Source: Nephrocerus scutellatus (taxonomy: Eukaryota > Arthropoda > Insecta > Diptera > Pipunculidae). Taken from it: DNA of 64,000 bases. The stretch covers positions 62,697,719 through 62,761,718 of the forward strand of contig OX352765.1 of assembly GCA_947095585.1 (NCBI GenBank), given 5' to 3'. This document shows, one piece after another, positions 20,781 through 31,620 of this stretch. The stretch's first letter is position 1, and the number at the start of each line of letters is the position of its first letter. Under the pieces are notes generated by a model. That model was given only the letters and a program-made list of their open reading frames with translations. It had not been told where the DNA came from and did no database searches. A program made the position numbers and the translations under genes.

Positions 20781-21112
20781 GTATTGGATTAACTCTGACT
20801 TTTTAACTAGATTTTACTCACCTTTTATATGCTCAAATCCAAACGATCTTTGTCCCCAAATCAAACGCAGTTCACGGATATGCACTCATCAGCAATATAG
20901 TGCGATGCACACTATTAACTGCGTAAGCAATTAAATTATTGCACAATATTAATGCATCAGCATAAAATTCGTCAATGGCTCTGGATATAGTTCATACACC
21001 CAGCTAATGCCGTTGACGATGTCCATACACCCTTGTTCTCTATACCTACAATTCATAATTGTACTTGACTTTGGATTTCGTGTGTATCCGCCGCCGTATA
21101 GCATTGTATTCG
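20781..21112. other. flank of the 73-bp array
   Basis: No coding sequence seen. GTTCATACACCC and GTCCATACACCC (20990, 21020) suggest a weak short repeat. Confidence 0.35.
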
Positions 21113-21783
21113 TTATAGCTGCAGTGTTGTATATACACAGCATTGAATGCAGAGCGATCGCATGAATTATATGTATTGCTATTTGTTATAGCGGCAGTGT
21201 TGTATACACACAACATTGAATGCAGAGCGATTGCATGAATTATGTGCATTGCTATTTGTTATAGCTGCAGTGTTGTATACACACAACATTGAATGCAGAG
21301 CGATTGCATGAATTATGTGCATTGCTATTTGTTATAGCGGCAGTGTTGTATACACACAACATTGAATGCAGAGCGATTGCATGAATTATGTGCATTGCTA
21401 TTTGATATAGCTGCAGTGTTGTATATACACAGCATTGAATGCAGAGCGATCGCATGAATTATGTGCATTGCTATTTGTTATAGCGGCAGTGTTGTATACA
21501 CACAACATTGAATGCAGAGCGATTGCATGAATTATGTGCATTGCTATTTGATATAGCTGCAGTGTTGTATATACACAGCATTGAATGCAGAGCGATCGCA
21601 TGAATTATGTGCATTGCTATTTGTTATAGCGGCAGTGTTGTATACACACAACATTGAATGCAGAGCGATTGCATGAATTATGTGCATTGCTATTTGTTAT
21701 AGCTGCAGTGTTGTATATACACAGCATTGAATGCAGAGCGATCGCATGAATTATGTGCATTGCTATTTGTTATGGCTGCAGCG
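21113..21783. repeat. 73-bp satellite, nine units, dimeric higher order
   Basis: Units start TTATAGC(T/G)GCAGTGTTGTAT at 21113 and every 73 bp to about 21771. Two variants tend to alternate: one with TATATACACAGC and GATCGC, the other with TATACACACAAC and GATTGC. Confidence 0.95.
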
Positions 21784-21935
21784 GCTAACGGGTGACGAGC
21801 TCCTGAACATGAAATATTTATGTCCGACAAGAAAAGTGAGCGCGCAGCGTACTTGGCGTACTTCCGATATTGTGTCGCATTTGACGTCGTGGGAAAGAAG
21901 ATCATATTTAGGAGTGTTGATTTGATGAGGCGACA
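21784..21935. other. junction between satellites
   Basis: About 150 bp, more GC-rich than its surroundings, with open frames on the plus strand but no recognisable protein. Confidence 0.3.
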
Positions 21936-22690
21936 TGAAGTGCGATCACTACAGTATGAAGTTCGGTATGTAAGACTAGGATGCAGCTATAAGACTTATT
22001 CCTATGGAAATTCTTGGATAGGGCCAGTCGGGTCTGGAATTGTGTGTACCAAGCAATTTGTCCAGCGATTCGTATGAAATTCGGCATGTACGACTACGAT
22101 ACGAATATAACCCTTGTTCCTATGGAAATTCTAAGAGCTGGCCAATAGGATCTGGAATTTTGTGCACTATGCCATTTCTCAAGCGATTAGTATGAAATTC
22201 GGTATGTTGGACTAAGATGTGACTAGAACCCTTGTTCCTATGGAAATTCTGGGATCTGGGCAATAGGGTCTGGAATTTTGTGGACCAAGCCGTTTCTCAA
22301 GCGATTCGTATGAAATTCGGTATGTAGGACTAAGATGCGACTATAACTTTTGTTCCTATGGAAATTCTGGGATCTGTCCAATAGGGTCTGGAGTTTTGTG
22401 GACCAAGCCATTTCTCAAGTGATTCGTATGAAACTCGGTATGTGGGACTATGATGCGACTATAAGACTTGTTCCCATAAAAATGCTGGGACTTAGCCAAT
22501 AGGGTCTGGAATTTTGGGGACCAAGCAATTTCTTAAGCGATTCGCATGAAACTCGGTATTTAGGACTAAGATACGACTATAAGACTTATTCCCATGCAAA
22601 TTCTGGAATAAGGTCATTAGGGACTAGAATTTCGGGAACTAAGCCATTTCTCAAGCGATTTCTATGAAATTCGATATGGACTTTTGGGTG
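21936..22690 (+). repeat. 118-bp satellite array, about six units
   Basis: GATTCGTATGAAATTCGGTA-like words recur at about 22067, 22185, 22302, 22420, 22538 and 22656. Each is followed by a GGACTAAGATGCGACTATAA segment and TTCCTATGGAAATTCTGGGA. Confidence 0.9.
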
Positions 22691-22830
22691 TGTTTTGGGT
22701 GTGTTTTGGGGGTCTTATGAGGGTCTTTTTTATGATTCTTTTTGCGGTGTTGTAGGTCTTTTGATAGTCTTTTGGGGTCTTTTATGGGTCTCTTAAGTGT
22801 TTTTTGCCCTCACAACATCAAAAAAGTTTC
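22691..22830 (+). repeat. GGTCTTTT-rich low-complexity tract
   Basis: A G/T-rich run built from TTTTGGGTGTG and GGTCTTTTG words. A reverse-complement relative borders another 118-bp satellite block at 59220-59285, so it may be part of the same repeat family. Confidence 0.65.
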
Positions 22831-22866
22831 ACTTACACAGTGCGTAAAGGTTAAACGCACTGATTT
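22831..22866 (+). other. hairpin followed by CTAG
   Basis: AGTGCGT (22839-22845) and ACGCACT (22855-22861) form a stem-loop, followed after five bases by TTCTAG. A hairpin just inside a CTRR end is the 3' signature of Helitrons; this may be the border of the 2.6-kb insertion at 20263-22866. Confidence 0.35.
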
Positions 22867-23418
22867 TCTAGAGTCTTGTTAACGGCCAAATGTGTTCTTG
22901 ATGACCCACTATGTAATTCTAGCAGGACTTCTTTGACTCGGTTCGTTGGTAGCATTTTATACTTCAGCCGAATACCATTGTCTAACCAGTAGTTTATCTT
23001 CCAATCTCAATGACTGCCTTTGAGCCCAGTAACTTTTTACTGGAGGACTTACTGTGCCACTCCGGTCTTTCTCCTTGCTCTATCCATTTAAATATTGGAG
23101 CAATCGAATGATCGCGCACTTATTCCTACCTTAGCTGCTTTTTTGTCCAGCGATCTTCAATGTATTAGTCTTATCTGTGCAACTACTTCAGAGCACTTCT
23201 TTTTTTCTTGCCTTGTACAGTGTTTGTAATTGGGTACACAAGGTCTTCTGGATAATCCATCGGCTTATTGTGCACCATTCCTTTTTAATGCTCTGTCCTG
23301 ATTGAGTTTGCCTGGAGTCGTTCGATCCATCTGGCCACTTGACCCTCTGGTTCCATAAACTGCATTAGCCACTTGAGTGCTGCATGGTCAGTTCGAAAAA
23401 GAAACTCTTGACCATACG
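22867..23418 (-). pseudogene. gypsy RNase H to integrase zinc region, minus strand
   Basis: From 23410 downward the minus strand encodes FLFRTDHAALKWLMQF and EGQVARWIERLQ, the C-terminal part of gypsy RNase H with its tether. It then gives a linker including IFKWIEQGERPEWH (near 23085) and HLAVNKTL (22890-22867), the start of the integrase zinc domain. Stops and shifts are frequent. The next part of the same domain (RFYW) is 2.6 kb away near 20240, so satellite and repeat DNA split it. Confidence 0.75.
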
Positions 23419-24115
23419 AAGGTGGGTCAAATAAGTTACATAATTAATAATTAAACATAATAATTAACACAAATTGTGTCTTCACCTTAAATTTATATTT
23501 TTTTTTGTCAAGAACCATCTTTCAAAAGAACGTACCAAAATTTTCAGACAGAGTTGTCAAATAGTTTTGTTGTGGCAGCCATTTTGTATAGACGCTTACG
23601 ACTAAAAAGGAAAAAAGTTAATTTCGAGTGCTCATTAAACACTATTTTTTGCGAGAAAAAACCACCACCCAAACGAAACAAAAGCTTGACAAATATTACG
23701 AAGACTATTCATCAACGATTGGAGCCATTCACCACTGGTTTACTCAATTTCGCGGTCGCTCAAGCACAAGTGATGCCGAACGTTCTGGTCGCCCAATTGA
23801 GGTCACCACACCAGAAATGGTCGACCAAATCCATGGTTTGATAATGGAGGATCGGCGAGTGAAAGTGCGCGAGCTTGAAGATGCCACAGGTTTATCACAT
23901 GGCTCAGAGATTTCGATTTTACATAAATATTATGTACATGAAAAAGATTTCCGCAAGATGGGTGCCGCGTTTGCTCACAATCGACAACAAAAGCATTCAT
24001 TTGACAACTTCAAAAAAATTCGATAAACGTCGGATGAAGTGTATTGAGCTAAAAGGAGACTATGTTGAAAAATAAAATGTTTTTATGCCGAAGTGTTCCT
24101 TATTTAATTTTTCAG
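23419..24115 (+). mobile_element. irritans-type mariner relic, catalytic core deleted
   Basis: The left end region reads GAAGGTGGGTCAAATAAGTT. The frame at 23628-24026 encodes the paired helix-turn-helix domain (KLDKYYEDY, SSTSDAERSGRPIE, EDRRVKVRELEDATGLS), and the adjoining frame gives RWVPRLLTIDNK. The coding then jumps directly to the C-terminal KCIELKGDYVEK before a stop at 24073-24075. The whole DDD catalytic region is missing, so the copy could only be non-autonomous. The right terminal repeat is not recognisable and is replaced by the maT copy. Confidence 0.8.
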
Positions 24116-24888
24116 GGCGATTATGGCCTTCAAACGGCCGAAAAAGTTTTGCATGCAGCACAAAAGTGGCTCTGCGGTATTTTGGCCCATTCCCGGCGAA
24201 TCGCTTGAGATGCTCGACACTTTGTTATTTTTTTGTCCCAACCTTGCTCTTCAAAATTTTCAGTAGAACGGCCGGGCAAGTAAATCCGGTCGTTTTCCTT
24301 GTTCACATATTTCTCAATAACGAACGGTGACTCATCGGAGAAAACCAAATTCGGCAAATCGCCACTTTCGTGCAAGCGTAACAACTCCTTCGCTCTTTCC
24401 ACTCTAACTTTTTTTTGAGCATCGGTGCGTTTTTTCGAATTTCAAGGCCTTTAGTCCAAGATGATCTTTCAATATGTGCTGCATCCGTTCGAGCGAAATG
24501 TTCGCCTCACGAGCCATTTTTCTGCCGCTACGGCGCGGAATCGAGCCAATTTGGCCTTCACCTTCTGAATGATATCCGGCGATGTTGCAGTGCGTTTCGG
24601 TCCACCACCATGGCGTTTAACAATGCAGCCAGTATCGCTATAACGATTTATGGTGCGATACACAGACATTTTATTCACATGCAGATGTTTTAACTGGTTA
24701 ACAATCTGCGGTTGCGGTTTTCCAGCCAAATACAAAGCAATCACACTATTTTTCCCACTAAAATGCTTTTGTACTCTTGTAAACAATGGAATGAACTGTC
24801 ATTAGTGTAAATTTGAGGGCTCTGTCATCACTGGTTTGACAGCAATGACAGTCTGAAGTTGGTAACACTTCGTGTCAGTCACCCGGTA
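24116..24888 (-). mobile_element. maT-like transposon, deleted, minus strand
   Basis: The right end TTCGTGTCAGTCACCCG matches the terminal repeat of the better copy at 51052-52330. On the minus strand the transposase N-terminus is readable (KNSVIALYLAGKPQPQIVNQ, 24750-24700; GGGPKRTATSP). After a jump it continues with FSDESPFVIEKYVNKEND and then WAKIPQSHFCAACKTFSAV. The middle, including the second and third aspartates, and the left end are absent. Confidence 0.8.
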
Positions 24889-25345
24889 TGTTGAAAAATA
24901 AAACATCGACAAATAAAAATGGCGCTTGTCGATGTCGCACTATATTGGTTTTTCCAATTTTGTTGTCGCTGACAGCAAACACGTCGGCAAACTGTTCTAG
25001 CACTTTTTCTGCTGCTTGTTGCTGTGCTGCTGGAAGATGTTTACCTAGCGAACAAATTATCTGCTTCCTTTCCAGATCTAGTGGCGTATTTTTTACTTTT
25101 ACAAGCTCTACAGCTTACTCCCTGAGTGTTGCCAATGACCGTTCCTTCTTTTATTACGTTCGGTGATGGCCTAACATTCATTATCCTCACTGGTATCTTG
25201 GACTGGAGATTAACTAGAGTTCTTCCGCATAGCACTACGTTCTTGTTGAAATTTGTGGGCTCCACTATTCCTACTCTACTGTCCCCAAGATCACCGTTCG
25301 CCTTGCCATAGATGATTTTCTCCCACATCGGTGGTATCTCCACTT
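24889..25345 (-). pseudogene. gypsy pol segment between protease and RT, minus strand
   Basis: The frame at 25343-25041 encodes the region that bridges gypsy protease and RT (KNVVLCGRTLV, RIMNVRP, IKEGTVIGNTQG). Near 25000-24900 shifted frames give LEQFADVFAVSDNKIGKT, the usual lead-in to RT. RT itself is missing; the maT element abuts at 24888 and RNase H reappears only at 23418. Confidence 0.7.
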
Positions 25346-25700
25346 TTTCTTTTTTAATGACTCTTAGCCCACCACTCTGGTTGTCGTTAATTTGCAGGGG
25401 TACTTATTACTCCATTTTAACACGTGGTTCTTCAGATCAAGGGACATCTCATCCTCTGACACGAAATCCAAGCCAAATATGCATTCATCTGTAATGCTGG
25501 CAACAATAAATCGGTGAGAAAATCGTATTCCTCCAAACATGACAATACAGGAGCACTCTCCTTTAATTACTGCAGCTTCATCTGTCGCTGTCTTCAAATT
25601 ATAAAGAAATACTTTTTCCACTTGACCTTTGAACAATTCTTTGGGATTTACAACTGATCTGGAAGCTCCTGTATCCAAGGTAAACGTACGTGGTATTCAT
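25346..25700 (-). pseudogene. gypsy aspartic protease, minus strand
   Basis: The open frame starts MDTGASRSVV at 25678, the retropepsin active site. It runs through a hydrophobic flap region (IVASITDECIFGLDFVSED, where IFGLDF corresponds to the I-x-G-x-D-F block) and ends at 25364. It belongs to the same minus-strand element as the gag remnant upstream and the integrase at 20 kb. Flanking frames contain stops. Confidence 0.8.
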
Positions 25701-26340
25701 TCCAACACACCACTAAAAACCAAGCTATTGCTGTCCTTTCCAAGTTTGGCAATGTTTACCGTAAACTTGGGGCTGTCACCCCCTTCACTAAATCAGTGAA
25801 AACATCCACTGCCAGTCCGTCCAAGATACCAGCCGGAACTCCACTATAGGCTTATCGTGCGAACTTAGTTATTTCGCGTTCTAATTCTTGAAGACGTTCT
25901 TCTCGTTGTTTCTACATCTGGAGCTGTAATTTGCTTAACTCCTGGGTGTGAAACTGTCCATAGCGCAAGTCCAGCTCTTTTGAGATTCTTTCGGAACTCA
26001 CCTCGGCATTAGGAATCATCTTTAATACGTGTAATACGGGGCTGCCTTGCCCCTCAACGCTAGGATGAGCGATTTTAGCTGTTCTTCAGCACCCCATCTT
26101 GTACCACAGCTCCAAACTGGACTTTGAAATTTTCAAATGCTGTCTCACCATCGAACACATTAGATTTCAAAATTCCTTCCTGGATACTAGATGATTCTGG
26201 AATAACTCTAGTACTGCTTTGCTGAGTGTTTTCTCCAACAAATTGGGGACGACTGTCTAACCAGATCTCAAGCTTTTTAATTCTGCCTTCCAGACCACTC
26301 ACTTCTTCATGAATCAATTCATGAAATCATGAAGAGTTAA
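25701..26340 (-). pseudogene. gypsy gag remnant, minus strand
   Basis: The frame at 26317-26075 encodes a coiled-coil-like start (IHEEVSGLEGRIKKLEIWLD) and continues to GETAFENFKVQFGAVV, which resembles the W-x-x-(F/Y)-K-x-Q-F region at the start of capsid in this gypsy group. The part from 26075 to 25700 is broken by stops and no clear zinc knuckle is seen. The leader, primer site and 5' LTR are not present upstream, where a CACATGTG fragment and an RTE-like element begin. Confidence 0.55.
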
Positions 26341-26364
26341 GCTTTTGACTTTGCTGATAAATTT

Positions 26365-26411
26365 CGCCTGCCCGTGTGTTTGTTTGTTTGTCGTGAAATC
26401 TTGCGATCAAG
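26365..26411 (-). repeat. CACATGTG element 3'-end fragment
   Basis: CGCCTGCCCGTGTGTTTGTT and GAAATCTTGCGATCAA match the 3' end of the family in minus orientation. Only about 45 bp remain. Confidence 0.6.
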
Positions 26412-27955
26412 ACGCTAGTCAAGACAACAACGCTTGCACAATTAACAAAAGAATTTCGTAAATACCATCTAGAGATTCTTGGTCTTAGTGAGGTGAGATG
26501 GCCTGGTGTAGGAGAAAGCCTGCAGGAAAACACCACGCGAATGTATTGGGATTTCTACTCTCTAAAGTCGCAAGAAGACCGTTACAGGACTGGCAAGCAA
26601 TATCCGAAAGAATTATTATTGCAAGATTTAAATCTGCTGTTCGACAGGTCGTCTTTGTTCAAGCTTACGCACCAACGGAACAAGCCACCTCTGAAGAAAA
26701 AGACGCGTTTTACTTGCGTCTAAATAATTCATTAGATAACCTACGGAAGAGTGACATCGTTATTTTGATGGGTGACCTTAACGCAAATGTAGGCAGCGAC
26801 AACAGTAATTGAGAACATGTCATGGGAAACCACGGCCTTGGTTCTATGTATAACAACGGTAAAAGGTTTGCTGATCTATGTTCTGATCGCAACCTAATCA
26901 TTGGAGGCACAATTGTTTCCCACAAAAACATCCATAAAGCCACCTGGACCTCTCCTGATCACATGTACAACAACCAGATTGATCACATCGCTATAAGCAA
27001 GAGCGATCATCGTTGCTGGACGTTAGAACCCGAAGAGCGGTCCACTCAAACCGCACGAAGTCAAACAATGAGAAAGCCAGCTGTATCAGACCTGAAGAGC
27101 TGAAAGACCCAGATCTGAAACTGCAATATGTATCCCGCATACAACAGTCTCTCTCTGAGATACAGCCCCAAACCCTAGAGTCTAAATGGGAGAAAACAGT
27201 AAATGCGTATACGAAAGCAGCCTCAACCATTTTAGGTTATCCTGACAAATCTAGAAAAGAATGGATATCAGATAGCACATGGTACACCATTCATGAACGC
27301 CAATCCATCAAAGTAGAGTTAAACGCAGCCTTGGGTGCCGCGCGAAGCGCATTAGCGCGGAAATATAGGGATCTGAACCGGCAAGTTGGCTGTTCAGCTA
27401 GGAACGACAAACGAGCATGGCTAAGCGACATCGCAACACAAGCACAGCAAGCCGCTGATAGTAGACAATACAGCACAGTCTACCAATTCGCTCGTAAGCT
27501 CGCCAACAAGAAACACCACATCAATTACCCTGTTAAGGCAATAGACGGCTCTTTAATCCTTAGAGGAAACACCATTAACCCGCTGGACAGAACATTTTAA
27601 GAATGTTTTGAATTGTACTTCGCCAGGCACGTCTACCAACCCACATATGCACCCTAATAGGCGTCGCTACTCCTTCGTTGGATGAGATAAGGACAACAAT
27701 TCGTTCACTGCAATCAGGTAAAGCAGCAGGCAATGACAACATCTACGCAGAACTCCTTCAAGCCGACGTCGAGTTAACTACGAGAACATTGCATGCGATA
27801 AATCAAGATATCTGGAAATCTGAAACCATTCCATCGTCCTTAAAATAAGGCTTAATAGTCAAACTTCCAAGAAAGGTGATTTGAGCAATTGCGAAAACTA
27901 GAGAGGAATTACCCTGCTAAACACAATAAACAAAGTGATCTCCTCTATAATAGCT
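26412..27955 (+). mobile_element. RTE-like non-LTR retrotransposon, 5' half
   Basis: The endonuclease is readable in pieces: VKTLTS (start), EILGLSEVRWPGVGE (26470), VFVQAYAPTEQATSEEKDAF (26658), IVILMGDLNANVGS (26760) and NNQIDHIAIS (26972). The frame at 27013-27600 is the linker towards RT, rich in charged residues (ARKLANKKHH). RT remnants after 27600 are badly shifted, for example AGNDNIYAELLQADVE (27730). The sequence changes to a different family near 27955, so palm and 3' end are missing. Confidence 0.75.
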
Positions 27956-28310
27956 AGGAGCTTACGGAGCTTCTACCAGCGGTGCTCAAGAGAAATAGCC
28001 AGCAGCATGCCACCTCTCATTGAATTCAACCGCAATACTCGTGGCGCTCTAAATGCACATCAGTTTACCCTTAAGCCCATCTTCGGACGTACAGTTAAAT
28101 TCAGGGATTCGTTCTTCAGCCGTACCACACGTATGTGGAATGCTCTGCCAAGCTCTATTTTCCCACATCACTATGATCCACAGGCATTCAAAACACAAGC
28201 TCATTGACATCTCCTCTTTTCTCCTCCTCTTCCTTAACGCCCACGCTGTGCCAAGCATATAGCCGAGCATTATAAGGGTGCGAACCCCTTGAAGCGTGCG
28301 CGAATTATAA
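27956..28310 (+). mobile_element. jockey-like 3' end fragment
   Basis: FNRNTRGALNAHQFTLK, RDSFFSRTTRMWNALPSSIF and PQAFKTQAH (to the stop at 28205-28207) are the C-terminal end of a jockey-clade ORF2 protein. The 3' untranslated part has CGAGCATTATAAGGGTGCGA and an A-rich tail at 28302-28340. The junction with the RTE-like sequence upstream lies at about 27955. Confidence 0.7.
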
Positions 28311-28329
28311 AAAAAAATAAAAAAAAAAT

Positions 28330-28470
28330 TAAAAAAAATTTGGAATTAATCGGGCCCAGAGATCGGGGGCACCCATTTACCCGCTTTTATTCAAACTGCA
28401 CATTGTGTATTCCCGATTAGAGAATTTACACGAAAAATTTTAATTTGTATGGGTTGTTTTTATTTCTGTA
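28330..28470 (-). mobile_element. CACATGTG element 5'-end fragment
   Basis: TAGAGAATTTAC (28420) followed by GAAAAATTTTAATTTGTATG and GGTTGTTTTT gives the 5' terminal block in minus orientation, with a rest of one internal unit (GGGCCCAGAGATCGGGGGCA) before it. Confidence 0.65.
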
Positions 28471-28549
28471 TAGATATGGAATCTGAGCTAAGTTTAAGCA
28501 AGTTAGTGTACATATGTACATACATATAGATTTTAATGTTTATATTCTT

Positions 28550-30304
28550 CAAACTTTTAGGTGAAATAGGACAAATCAAACTATCCAACGACCTTCCTAT
28601 TCTCCAGAAAACAGTGTTTGGTTGGATAATCGCTGGCAAAGTTACAAAGTCCAAACCAGCCACAAATTATAATACAACATGCAACCTAGCCATCGAAGAA
28701 GACACTAATCAATTAAATAAAAAAAATAGAGAAATTCTGGCAAACAGAAAGAGTTCCTGAAATCAAACATCTCACAATAGAAGAAGAAAGATGTGAAAAA
28801 CACTTCCTTGCAAATGTCAAACGCGATTCTATTGGAAGGTTCATTGTTAAACTACCGCTCAGGGATGACAATAACAGTCATAAAACGATTTAATTTTGCG
28901 GAAAATAGACTTGAAAGAAATCTAGAAGAAAAAGCAATGTATTATGACTTCATTAAAGAGTACATCAATTTGGGTCATATGGTGGAAATAGATTCAAATT
29001 TGGTAGCACAGCCAAATTACTTTTTGTCACATCATGCTGTTTTAAAAACCACTAGCACCACAACGAAATTGCGAGTGGTGTTTGATGGGTCATTTAAAAC
29101 GAGTAACAACAGATCACTCAGCGATCATCTCTGGGTCGGTATATCAACACAAAGTGATCTTTTTACAATCATATTAAGATTTCGGAAGTATCCAATAGTT
29201 ATGACCTGCGACATAGCTAAAATGTACCGACAGGTGCAAATTGACCAAGAAGATCAAAGGTTCCAACAAATCATCTGGAGAGAAAGTCGTGATTGTCCAA
29301 TTTCAATTTTCAAACTGACAACGGTGACATATGGGACAGCTTCGGCACCTTACCTTGCAACAAAGTGTCTACAACAATTGGTATGTAATAAAGCAGATAA
29401 TTTTCCGTTGACATATACCGCAGTCATTAACGATTGTTTTGTTGATGACATCCTTACTGGAGCAGAGTCACTTGGCAATAAGTCTCTATATAAAAAAAAA
29501 ACAAACAGCCATTCAGTTACAATCCGAACTATGTCAAATGTTACAAAGTGGTGGGTTCGAACTTCACAAATGGTGTACACAATTATTAGAACAAATTCCT
29601 AAAGAAAGTAGAGAACAAAAAACTATACTTCAATTCGACGATGAACATTCCATAAAAATTCTTGGAATATTTTGGGCTCCGAAACAAGACACACTGTCTT
29701 ATAAAGTCATTGAACATAATAACAGTCGTCAGGTAACAAAAAGAAGCATTTTATCAGATATTGCTACTATCTACGACCCACTTGGCCTCATTGCCCCAGT
29801 AATCGTAGTAGCAAAAATCATATGCAACAATTATGGCAAATCCAAGCGGAAGCGGTTTCGACAACAATTAATTCATTTAAAGACGCTGAATATCAACAGA
29901 CATATTCAATCATCATTAGACGGTTTTTGCGATTAATCAGAATCAGCCTACGGCGCTTGTATCTACGTAGGAAGTATATCAAACAGTAAAGTTAACGTTA
30001 GCCTACTCTGTGAAAATCCCGTGTAGCTCCGCTCAACAAAGTTACTATTCAAAGGCTTGAATATGTGCAGCAAATTTATTAGCAGAACTTCAAACCAAGG
30101 TCTACTCAGTAATGCATATAAAATTTGATCGACAATATCATTGGTCCGATTCAAAAATTGTGCTTTCATGGCATGCAGCATCATCATTAAGATGGAAGAA
30201 TTTTGTGGCCAACTCGCTAACATACAACAACTACCCCCGTTGACGACTGGCATCATATTGGATCGCGGCAAAACCCAGCTGACCTATTATCTCGAGGTGT
30301 TTCT
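28550..30304 (+). pseudogene. BEL/Pao pol, copy 1 (protease tail, RT, RNase H)
   Basis: A protease C-terminus (LSNDLPILQKTVFGWIIAGK) leads into BEL/Pao reverse transcriptase: LRVVFDGSFKT, YPIVMTCDIAKMYRQVQID and NDCFVDDILTGAESLG, where FVDD is the catalytic box. Then comes LGIFWAPKQDTLSYKV. RNase H traces follow in several frames to the HxHW/NPADLLSRG region near 30290. A shift near 29494 in a poly(A) run and stops near 28757, 29934 and 30027 break it. The 5' LTR is missing from this copy because the tandem unit starts inside the protease. Confidence 0.85.
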
Positions 30305-30312
30305 TTCTGCAT

Positions 30313-30730
30313 TAGAGCTGAGTCGTTCGTGACTGATCCGTTCGTACTGAACGGAACAGTACAGTGAACCAAAAGAGCGGTACACTTCATACGAAATGAA
30401 CGGAACAGTAGTGATCCAAAATGTCAACCGTTCAGTTCAGTCTTCAGTGGCTCAGTCGTTCAGTCTTCAGTTCATTCACTCACTTACTGGTTCTGGTTCT
30501 TCGATTCTATTCTATAGTGAATCAAAAGAGCGGTACAGTTCGTTCGTATTGAAGATTGAACGGAACAGTATTGTTTTTATTATTTGTGGCAACACAGAAC
30601 AGACGATGATGAGCGAAACATTGAGGATTGGGCCATTGGGTATCTATGGCTGATGGCTCACTCTCACCCATACGGAAAACAAATTGGTTTTTGTTTCATT
30701 TATTACTTTTTAATGAAATATTCTAAAATA
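30313..30730 (+). mobile_element. hAT-like element, left part, copy 1
   Basis: It starts TAGAGCTGAGTCGTTCGTGA directly after TTCTGCAT and contains short GAACGG/CGTTC and CAGTCTTCAGT repeats. It ends at the TA that flanks the inner MITE. The right part is absent in this unit. No transposase is encoded. Confidence 0.65.
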
Positions 30731-31613
30731 CCGGGTGATTTTTTAAGCTGAAATTCAAATATCTCGGGAAATAAACTCTACGAAAAAAATCTCCAAGATA
30801 AAAATTTAATCATTCCGCGGGTGAAATATATTAGTGTTAAAAATAGTACCCCCATCCATTTTTAATTCTCCTACTGAGAACCTATGTATACGATTCAGCA
30901 TTATGTTTGCAATGTAAATAATTGTTTTTTATTAGCTCGCTTTCGTGTATTTCTGTCTGTGCGGGTGGAATTTTGTCTAACTTCCCATTGAGCTAGAGAC
31001 TTGAAACAAAGCTCAGAACTGGATGAACAATAACAAATCGCAAAAAATTAATTCAACGCGAGTTTGCAATTTGTTTCAGGTCAAAGCAAACTACTACGCA
31101 CAATATTAGTTTTAAACGTTTTAAATTTTTTTTTGGCTAACATGTTAAATTTTAATTGAGAGCCCGACAATGACAGGAACAATTTTTCAGCGTGCATGTG
31201 TACGTTTGTCAGTTTCTCTACTCGTATATCTCAGCTTCTACCAATCAGAACCTAATGGGACTTGTTTTAAAACAAGAGGTTAGGTTAGCGATGGCGTAAT
31301 TTGTAACGCGTATGGCGCGTGTCGTATGTGGCGCCTGTCGCATGTGGCATGATCATTATCATGATCGAAAAAATGTTTCAGACAAATCTTAAGTACTTTT
31401 AGCCGTATAATCCAAAACTACAATAAAAAATAGGGGCTCCTATTTTAATTTCAAAAGTTACCACCGCCCCACCTACAAGGAGGGGAGGGGATATTAATTT
31501 TAGCACCAATGTATTTCCCCGCGGAAACATTAAATTTTTATCGTTGACAGTTTTTTCGTAGAGTGCTTATTTTCCGTGATATTTGAAAGTTTCAGCTAAA
31601 AAAAATCAACCAG
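30731..31613. mobile_element. chimeric long-TIR MITE, copy 1
   Basis: The left inverted repeat CCGGGTGATTTTTTAAGCTG and its first ~195 bp are identical to the MITE at 42786. After GTAAATAATTGT the interior differs, and the right repeat (AGCTAAAAAAAATCAACCAG) is a diverged version. TA flanks both ends. It marks a junction between tandem units. Confidence 0.75.
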
Positions 31614-31620
31614 TATAGAA

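Noticed and set aside
21113..21783. CRISPR-like array
   Set aside because: Units are contiguous 73-bp satellite copies without unique spacers, in a eukaryotic context.
21046..21905. Repeated 67-71-residue minus-strand proteins
   Set aside because: They are translations of the 73-bp satellite; the unit length (73) is not divisible by three, so no protein repeat is maintained.
23554..23841. Separate 95-codon protein
   Set aside because: It is an out-of-frame reading of the mariner N-terminus at 23628-24026.
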